A DNA stretch of 64,000 bases from Streptomyces sp. NBC_01244 (GTDB lineage Bacteria > Actinomycetota > Actinomycetes > Streptomycetales > Streptomycetaceae): the NCBI RefSeq assembly GCF_035987325.1, contig NZ_CP108488.1, positions 4,402,001-4,466,000 of the forward strand, in the 5' to 3' direction. The notes below the pieces were generated by a model that saw only the letters and a program-made list of their open reading frames with translations, had not been told where the DNA came from and ran no database searches. Shown piece after piece: positions 57,289 through 64,000 of this stretch (the stretch's first letter is position 1; every line of letters begins with the position of its first letter). The position numbers were made by a program, and so were the translations under genes.

Positions 57289-57702
57289 GTGACCCACACT
57301 GCCCGCCGTATCGGCCGATCCCTCGCCCTGGTCCTGCCCGTCGTCCTGGTCCTGTCCGGGACCCTCGCGGTCACCATGGTCCCCTGGGCGGACAACACCC
57401 CCTCCCAGATCCTGACCGCGTCCGCCGAGGACGTCTCCGTCCCCGCGAAGCCGCGCGCCGCCCAGGACGTGCTGCGCGAAAAGCTGTTGAGCGAGATCCA
57501 GCAGGGCGAGCAGCCGGGTGACGTCCTCACCCACCTCCAGCAGGAGGTCGACCGGCGGCCGTCCCTCGCCGAGCACTGCGTGGGGATCGCGCGCGCCCTC
57601 GGGCGGGCCGCGGTGGACGCTTACGGGCCCACGAAGGCCCAGTCGTTCGCGCGGCCGGTGTGCGACACCGCGTACGCGTCCGGCGTCGCCTCCATGGGCT
57701 GA
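57289..57702 (+). CDS. Small exported or membrane-anchored protein, unknown
   Basis: 137 residues from GTG. A hydrophobic segment (SLALVLPVVLVLSGTLAVTM, about 11-30) acts as signal or anchor; the rest is soluble, with helix-like AQDVLREKLLSEIQQGEQPGDVLTHLQQEVDRRP and two cysteines (HCVGIA, PVCDTA). No domain recognised. Sits between msiK and the nucleotidyltransferase gene; 49 bases separate it from the next ATG. Confidence 0.75.
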   Translation: MTHTARRIGRSLALVLPVVLVLSGTLAVTMVPWADNTPSQILTASAEDVSVPAKPRAAQDVLREKLLSEIQQGEQPGDVLTHLQQEVDRRPSLAEHCVGIARALGRAAVDAYGPTKAQSFARPVCDTAYASGVASMG

Positions 57703-57751
57703 CGGCCGCCGCCGCACGCCCTTCTTCCGCACTGGACACGACGACAACGAC

Positions 57752-58540
57752 ATGACCGATTCCGAGCGTTCCGAAAGCTCCGAAGGCTCCGAGCGTTCCG
57801 ACCGACCCCACGCGGCCGCGTTCCCGGCCTCCCCGACCCAGGCGGTTGTCCTGGCGGGGGGCCAGGGTTCGCGGCTGCGGCCGTACACGGACGACCGCCC
57901 CAAGCCGATGGTGGAGATTCCCGGAACGGGGATGCCGATCATCGGGCATCAGCTCGCGTGGCTGGCTTCCGAGGGGGTGACGGACGCCGTGGTCTCCTGC
58001 GGGCACCTCGCCGAGGTGCTCCAGCGGTGGCTGGCCGAGGCCGTGTTGCCGCTGCGGGTGACCACGGTCGTGGAGAGCGAGCCGTTGGGCCGGGGCGGCG
58101 GTCTGAAGTACGCCGCCCGGCACCTCCCGCATCCCGACCGGTCCTGGTACGCGACCAACGGCGATGTGTGGACCCGCTTCTCGCTGCGCGAGATGGCCGC
58201 CTTCCATGCCGAACGCGGTGCCACGGCCACCCTCGCGCTGGCCCGGCCGCGCATTCCGTGGGGGGTGGTGGAGATCAACGAGTACGGGCACGTACTGGAC
58301 TTCATCGAGGCGCCGCAGTCCCCGTACCCGGTCAATGCCGGCGTGTACGTCTTCGGTCCCGAATTCGCCGCTCTGCTGCCGGATTTGGGCGACCACGAGC
58401 GGACCACCTTCCCGCGCCTGGCCCGTGAGCGGCGCCTCGCGGGCTTCCCGCTGCCGCAGGGGGCCTACTGGCGGGCGATCGACACGGCGAAGGACCTCAC
58501 CGAGGCGGCACGGGAGTTGGCCGCGCAGAACGCCCCGTAG
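57752..58540 (+). CDS. Sugar-phosphate nucleotidyltransferase-like protein
   Basis: 262 residues. N-terminal Ser/Glu repeats (SERSESSEGSERSDRP, from nine-base DNA repeats), then a GT-A nucleotidyltransferase: VVLAGGQGSRLRPYTDDRPKPMVEI with the signature GGxGxRLxPxT...PKP, YATNGDVWTRFS with the metal site, WGVVEINEYGHVLDFIEAP, and NAGVYVFGPE. The group includes GDP-mannose and glucose-1-phosphate transferases; substrate not fixed by sequence. Short for the family (no beta-helix C-terminus). Confidence 0.87.
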   Translation: MTDSERSESSEGSERSDRPHAAAFPASPTQAVVLAGGQGSRLRPYTDDRPKPMVEIPGTGMPIIGHQLAWLASEGVTDAVVSCGHLAEVLQRWLAEAVLPLRVTTVVESEPLGRGGGLKYAARHLPHPDRSWYATNGDVWTRFSLREMAAFHAERGATATLALARPRIPWGVVEINEYGHVLDFIEAPQSPYPVNAGVYVFGPEFAALLPDLGDHERTTFPRLARERRLAGFPLPQGAYWRAIDTAKDLTEAARELAAQNAP

Positions 58541-58662
58541 CGCCTCCCCTCGCCTGTACGGGCCCACAGGCGTCCGTACAGGCCCTTCACGGCCCCGCAC
58601 ACGAGGAGGGCCCGGCACGCTCTCGCGTACCGGGCCCTTCGCTTTCGCCTTCGCCGTGCCCG

Positions 58663-60228
58663 TCAGCCGCCGAGGAGGCCGCCCAGGAGGTCGGGCTGCT
58701 TCGGTGCGGTGCTGCCCGTTCCTGCGGTGGAGCCGCCGGTGCGGGTTCCGGTGGAGCTGGCCGGGGGGTTCTGGGGGGTGGACTGGCGGGGGGTGCTGCG
58801 CGGGGTCTGGCTGCCGCTGGTGGTGCCGCGGGTCGCGGTGGGCGAGCCGGAGCCGGCCGACGGGGAGGTCGAACCGGTCGCTCCGCGCCCGGTCTTGGCC
58901 GCCGGCGAGGAGGCTCCGGCCGAGGGCTTCACGGCCCGCTTCGAAGCCTGACCGGGGCTGGGGCTGACGGGCTGCTGCTGCGGGGAGCGCGGCAGGGGCC
59001 GCCCGGGGAGGTAGTTGCTCGGGGCCTCGCCCGGTCCGGGCACGGTGACCACGGTGGTGGAGCGGACGGCGCCGCCGAGGAGGGAGCCGATGAGCAGGGT
59101 GAGTCCGCAGATGACGCCGGCCATGATGGCGCCGCGGCGCAGGACCCGGCGGCGCAGCCGCCAGACCTCGGAGCGCGGGCCGAGCGTGCGCCAGGCCTCG
59201 CTCGCGAGGCGGCCGTCCAGGGAGTAGACGGGGGCGCCGGCGATGATCAGCGGGCTCCAGGCGGCGAGGTAGATGATGTCGGGGGCGTCGTAGGCGGGGA
59301 CGGTCTTCCAGCTCACCGTCATGAGCAGGGCGGCGGACAGCAGGGCGCCGAAGCAGGCGGCGAACCGCTGCCACAGGCCGAAGACCGTCAGTACGCCCAC
59401 GATGACCTGGAGGAAGGCGACGCTGAGACCGGCGCCGACCGGGTGGGCCAGTGCGAAGTCGCGCAGTGGTTCGGCGAGCGCCCAGGGCTGCAGGGTGTGC
59501 AGCCAGGTGACCATGGAGCCGCGCTCGCCGCCGTCGAAGTAGACGGGGTCGCACAGCTTGCCCATGCCGGCGTAGATGGAGATGAAGCCGAGGAAGACGC
59601 GCAGCGGGAGCAGCACGACGCCGAGGTTCATGCGGCGGCCGGGGTAGTACGAGGCCTGCGCGCGGGCGTCGCCCTGGGCCCGGCGGGAGTCCGCGGATCC
59701 GGTGCCTTCGGAGTGGGCGGCGTCGTAGGCCTCGTGCGGGTGGGAGAGGCCCCCCACGACGGGCTGCAGCCGGGTGTCCTCGGCGTCGCCGTAGCTGCGC
59801 TGGCCGATGACGGTCGGGGTGGCGAGGGTGTCGTCCGCGAGGTCGTGGGCGAGGTCGATGCGCGGGATGACCTGGGTGGCTCCGCCGTCGTACTCCGCGT
59901 GGCCGTCGTGGGCGCGCCCGTGCTCGCGCACGGCCTGGAGCAGGCCGCCCATGGCGGCGCTGGCGGCGGCGTCGCCGGGGGCGGACTTGCCGCTCCAGAC
60001 GACGGGGCGGCGGCGGGCGGCGCCGGCTCCGGCAGCCGCGAGGGCCCCGCCGAGTGCCGGGGCGAGCCCGGGGGCGCCCGAGGGCCTGGGACGCGCGCTG
60101 GGGCTCGGTGCGAGCCGCACGCGGAAGCTGGCGTGGTTGACGATGACCTGTGCGGGGTCGCACGGCACCTTGACCATGCTCAGCGCGGGCTGGTCGTCGA
60201 ACCCTGGCGTTCTGGTGTCCACACTCAT
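58663..60228 (-). CDS. DoxX-family membrane protein with long disordered ends
   Basis: 521 residues. The N-terminal about 200 residues are Ala/Pro/Gly-rich and charged, without a fold I can name. The DoxX core (about 200-390) reads GVVLLPLRVFLGFISIYAGMGKLCDPVYFDGG and GLSVAFLQVIVGVLTVFGLWQRFAACFGALLSAALLM, with four or five membrane helices. A last helix and Ser/Thr/Pro-rich tail follow, ending in LLGGLLGG. DoxX relatives act as quinone-linked membrane subunits. Convergent to the nucleotidyltransferase gene. Confidence 0.82.
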   Translation of the reverse strand: MSVDTRTPGFDDQPALSMVKVPCDPAQVIVNHASFRVRLAPSPSARPRPSGAPGLAPALGGALAAAGAGAARRRPVVWSGKSAPGDAAASAAMGGLLQAVREHGRAHDGHAEYDGGATQVIPRIDLAHDLADDTLATPTVIGQRSYGDAEDTRLQPVVGGLSHPHEAYDAAHSEGTGSADSRRAQGDARAQASYYPGRRMNLGVVLLPLRVFLGFISIYAGMGKLCDPVYFDGGERGSMVTWLHTLQPWALAEPLRDFALAHPVGAGLSVAFLQVIVGVLTVFGLWQRFAACFGALLSAALLMTVSWKTVPAYDAPDIIYLAAWSPLIIAGAPVYSLDGRLASEAWRTLGPRSEVWRLRRRVLRRGAIMAGVICGLTLLIGSLLGGAVRSTTVVTVPGPGEAPSNYLPGRPLPRSPQQQPVSPSPGQASKRAVKPSAGASSPAAKTGRGATGSTSPSAGSGSPTATRGTTSGSQTPRSTPRQSTPQNPPASSTGTRTGGSTAGTGSTAPKQPDLLGGLLGG

Positions 60229-60297
60229 CTAACCGAGTGATGAGTGTTTAGGACACTGCCTTGACATCAGGGATGTGTCCGAGACCCGTCAAATCAA

Positions 60298-60326
60298 GCC
60301 ACCCCGCCCGTAAGGGGCGGGGTGGC
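60298..60326 (-). terminator. Terminator after rlmB
   Basis: 12-base stem GCCACCCCGCCC/GGGCGGGGTGGC with a 5-base loop, 58 bases past the methyltransferase stop. Confidence 0.85.
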
Positions 60327-60383
60327 ACGCTCACGGGTCACGTCCGATGAGCCAAGTGGATCAAGCGGCGGCCGCGGTGGGGC

Positions 60384-61355
60384 TCAGGCGCGGCCGCGGG
60401 TGGCGCGGCGGCGGGAGGCCTCGTAGAGGACGACGCCCGCGGCGACACCGGCGTTGAGCGACTCGGCGCCGCCCGGCATCGGGATGCGCACGAGGTAGTC
60501 GCAGTTCTCGCCGACGAGGCGGCCGAGGCCCTTGCCCTCGGAGCCGACGACGATGACGACGGGGCCGCCGAGCGCTTCGAGCTCGTGGACCTCGTGGGTG
60601 CCTTCGGCGGCGAGGCCGACGACGGTGATGCCGGCCTTCTTGTACTCCTGGATGGCGCGGGTCAGGTTGGTGACCCGGGAGACCGGGGTACGGGCGGCGG
60701 TGCCGGCCGAGGACTTCCAGGCACCGGCGGTCATGCCGGCGGCGCGGCGCTCGGGGATGACCACGCCGTGGCCGCCGAAGGCGGAGACGGAGCGGACGAT
60801 CGCGCCGAGGTTGCGGGGGTCGGTGACGCCGTCGAGGGCGACGATGAGGGGGTCCTCGTGGTTCTCGTACGCGGCGGCGGTGAGGTCCTCCGGGTGCGCG
60901 TACTCGTAGGGCGGGACCTGGAGGACCAGGCCCTGGTGGTTGAGGCCGTTGGTCAGCCGGTCGAGCTCGGGGCGCGGGGCTTCCATCAGGTTGATGTTGC
61001 CGCGCTCGGCCGCGAGCTGGAGGGCCTCGCGGACGCGCTCGTCGTTGTCGATGAACTGCTGTACGTACAGGGTGACGGCCGGTACGCCGTCGCGCAGCGC
61101 CTCGAAGACCGGGTTGCGGCCGACGACCATCTCGCTGGTGCCCTTGGGGCCGCCGCGGCGGGGGGCCGGGCGGCGCTTGGCGGCCTGGCGGGCCATGGCG
61201 TTGCTGATGCGGTTGGCCTTGTGCTTCTTGCGGTCCTCGGCCTTGGGCGTGGGGCCCTTGCCTTCCAGGGCCTTGCGCCGCTGGCCACCGCTGCCGACCG
61301 TCGCGCCCTTCTTGTTGGACGTGCGGCGGTTCCTGCGCTGGCTGTTCCCGGCCAT
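60384..61355 (-). CDS. rlmB: 23S rRNA (guanosine-2'-O)-methyltransferase RlmB-like (SPOUT)
   Basis: 323 residues. A basic N-terminal extension (about 1-70, Lys/Arg-rich), a substrate-binding domain starting MVVGRNPVFEALRDG, and the SPOUT/TrmH domain: VALDGVTDPRNLGAIVRSVSAFGGHGVV, SEGKGLGRLVGENCDYLVRIPMPGGAESLNAGVAAGVVLYE (motif 3). The Arg of NLGAIVR and the Asn/Ser knot residues are present. Methylates G2251 by E. coli numbering, or a related site. Stands 109 bases downstream of cysS, and both have typical order cysS-rlmB. Confidence 0.93.
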   Translation of the reverse strand: MAGNSQRRNRRTSNKKGATVGSGGQRRKALEGKGPTPKAEDRKKHKANRISNAMARQAAKRRPAPRRGGPKGTSEMVVGRNPVFEALRDGVPAVTLYVQQFIDNDERVREALQLAAERGNINLMEAPRPELDRLTNGLNHQGLVLQVPPYEYAHPEDLTAAAYENHEDPLIVALDGVTDPRNLGAIVRSVSAFGGHGVVIPERRAAGMTAGAWKSSAGTAARTPVSRVTNLTRAIQEYKKAGITVVGLAAEGTHEVHELEALGGPVVIVVGSEGKGLGRLVGENCDYLVRIPMPGGAESLNAGVAAGVVLYEASRRRATRGRA

Positions 61356-61464
61356 GACCTCTACCTGATTTCGTTGGTTCTGCGATATGTACGTATGAAG
61401 AGTGTGCGGCCCGGGACGCCGGGCAGCCCAATCCGAGTGCTCCAGTGGGACTGCGCCGGTGGGC

Positions 61465-62865
<1,401 letters not shown>

Positions 62866-62971
62866 GGCAACCAGGGTAGTGCGCCTGTAGCAGTGCCCCG
62901 CGACCCTTTCGGCACGCGGGGCCCGCTTTGTTGTCGAAGTGCCGCGGGAGCGGTGTGGGCGTACGGGGTAC

Positions 62972-63148
62972 AAGGGCCTGTCGTCACACTCCCGTCGTCG
63001 CCCGAAGGGCGGCCTCGCGGCGTCTGGTGCGTGCTCTCGGCGTGCCGGGCGGAAGCCCGCGTACTGGACGTACGTGGGCTTTCGCCCGGTGCGGCGAGAG
63101 CACGCACCAGACGCCGCGAGGCAGACGGGAGTGTGACGACAGGCCCTT
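62972..63148. repeat. 177-bp long palindrome between ispF and cysS
   Basis: Outer arms start AAGGGCCTGTCGTCACACTC and end with its complement (63125-63148); inner arms GCCTCGCGGCGTCTGGTGCG and its complement pair after a 14-base bulge on the left (62997-63010), and the core GTACTGGACGTACG lies near 63060. It starts just past the cysS upstream region and its right end overlaps the ispF stop codon. Size and structure fit a miniature, transposase-free element or a strong transcript-end hairpin. Confidence 0.8.
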
Positions 63149-63692
63149 AAGCCCGGTTCGTCCGGTAGACGAGGGCCGTGGCGATGGCGGCGAGGCCTTC
63201 GGCGCGGCCGGTGAGGCCCAGTCCGTCGGTGGTGGTGCCGGAGACGGAGACGGGGGCGCCCGCCGCCGCGCCGAGCGCCTTCTGCGCCTCTTCGCGCCGC
63301 TTGCCGATCTTCGGGCGTACGCCGATCACCTGGATGGCGATGTTGCCGATCTCGAAGCCTTCGGCGCGGACGATCCGGGCCGCTTCCGCCAGAAGGGTGA
63401 TTCCGGCGGCGCCGGACCACTCGGGGCGGGAGGTGCCGAAATGTGCGCCGAGGTCGCCGACGCCGGCGGCGGAGAAGAGGGCGTCGCAGGCGGCGTGCGC
63501 GGCGACGTCCCCGTCGGAGTGCCCGGCGAGGCCGTCCTCGCCCTCCCAGAGCAGGCCGGCGCACCACAGTTCACGGCCGGTCTCGAAGGCGTGCACGTCG
63601 GTGCCGATGCCGACGAGCGGGATCAGCGGGGCCGCGGGGGCGGCGGGGGCCGCGTCGGGGGCCGGGGTGGCGGCGTTGGGGCTAGTAGGCAT
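63147..63692 (-). CDS. ispF: 2-C-methyl-D-erythritol 2,4-cyclodiphosphate synthase
   Basis: 181 residues. MEP-pathway enzyme making the cyclodiphosphate from CDP-ME 2-phosphate. Zinc ligands in GIGTDVHAF (D-x-H), [21 protein letters not shown], and the CDP/hydrophobic loops in PKIGKR and [14 protein letters not shown]. An Ala/Pro-rich lead of about 22 residues precedes the domain, longer than in E. coli. Its ATG overlaps the ispD stop (ATGCCTACTAG), so the two are coupled. The stop lies inside the arm of the palindrome. Confidence 0.95.
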   Translation of the reverse strand: MPTSPNAATPAPDAAPAAPAAPLIPLVGIGTDVHAFETGRELWCAGLLWEGEDGLAGHSDGDVAAHAACDALFSAAGVGDLGAHFGTSRPEWSGAAGITLLAEAARIVRAEGFEIGNIAIQVIGVRPKIGKRREEAQKALGAAAGAPVSVSGTTTDGLGLTGRAEGLAAIATALVYRTNRA

Positions 63693-64000
63693 CGGTGGCC
63701 CTCCGGCGGGCGAGTACGGCTTCGGCGAGGACCAGGTCGAGCGGGCGGGTGACCTTGAAGGCCTCTTCGTGGCCGGGGATCACCACGACGGTGACGCCGA
63801 GCTGTTCCACCATGCCGGCGTCGTCCGTGGCACCCTCGCCGTCGCCACTGAGTCGGGCCAGCTTCTCGTGCGCGAGGCGGAGCGTGGCGAGGTCGAAGCC
63901 CTGCGGGGTCTGTACGGCGCGCAGCCGGGCCCGTACGGGGGTGGCGACGACCGGCTCGGGCTCGCCGGGCCGGCCGGGCTCGACCTCCTTGACGGTGTCG
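63682..64000 (-). CDS. ispD: 2-C-methyl-D-erythritol 4-phosphate cytidylyltransferase, C-terminal part
   Basis: Only the last about 105 residues are in the window; the gene runs past 64000. Read leftward, [29 protein letters not shown] and [19 protein letters not shown] match the IspD C-terminal half (AxxTPQxF, DDAxxxE, KxTxPxDL). Makes CDP-methylerythritol, upstream of IspF in the MEP isoprenoid pathway. Ends ATDAY, its TAG overlapping the ispF start. Confidence 0.9.
   Translation of the reverse strand, partial: DTVKEVEPGRPGEPEPVVATPVRARLRAVQTPQGFDLATLRLAHEKLARLSGDGEGATDDAGMVEQLGVTVVVIPGHEEAFKVTRPLDLVLAEAVLARRRATDAY

Overview
The window is very GC-rich, with strong G/C bias at third codon positions, GTG and TTG starts, and purine-rich Shine-Dalgarno sites. 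The gene set points to a Streptomyces chromosome, in its conserved core: groEL2 with HrcA operators, msiK, the nagK-nagA pair, a CdgB-type diguanylate cyclase, and an HbpS/SenS/SenR-like set. From memory, the gene order from groEL2 to ispD resembles that of S. coelicolor, but I could not check this.

Layout. 1-11084: a membrane Ser/Thr kinase, a secreted protein, then a divergent metal-homeostasis locus. That locus has an MFS exporter facing a FecB-FecCD-FecE uptake operon, which continues into a DUF4213/DUF364 protein, a PduX-like GHMP kinase and a cysteine-synthase-like PLP enzyme; a Zur/Fur-like operator lies between the two arms. 11111-19366: a subtilase facing a stand-alone I9 inhibitor, two Uma2-type proteins, an alanine/glycine symporter, a haloalkane-dehalogenase-like hydrolase, a TetR/NmrA divergent pair with two operators, and trpF. 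19381-23882: groEL2 with two CIRCE elements, a cold-shock gene, a MoaD/ThiS sulfur carrier, and thrC behind a SAM-I-like riboswitch. 24071-27921: gpgS, otsA and otsB (glucosylglycerate and trehalose synthesis).

28044-33081: aminosugar catabolism (sugar-binding lipoprotein, NagK, NagA, PfkB kinase) with DasR-like dre sites; msiK at 56007, with its own dre-like site, probably powers the cognate importers. 33207-41303: secreted and membrane proteins, a CdgB-like enzyme, flavin reductase, ArfB, TerD, M1 aminopeptidase and HbpS. 41733-45863: two related two-component systems flanking a Tat-exported SnoaL-like protein. 45943-53221: assorted enzymes, including one probably frameshifted His-rich gene.

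53310-55148: tRNA-Thr, a catalytically intact stand-alone TnpB with a predicted omega-RNA, and three tandem 30-bp repeats. 55147-64000: msiK, a nucleotidyltransferase, a DoxX protein, rlmB, cysS, a 177-bp palindrome, ispF and the end of ispD.

The best candidate for an undescribed system is the metal locus at 3901-11084, which looks like a small-metallophore synthesis, export and recapture unit. Also worth attention are the TnpB with adjacent 30-bp repeats, the protease/inhibitor pair, the riboswitch in front of thrC, and three dispersed copies of an intergenic repeat.
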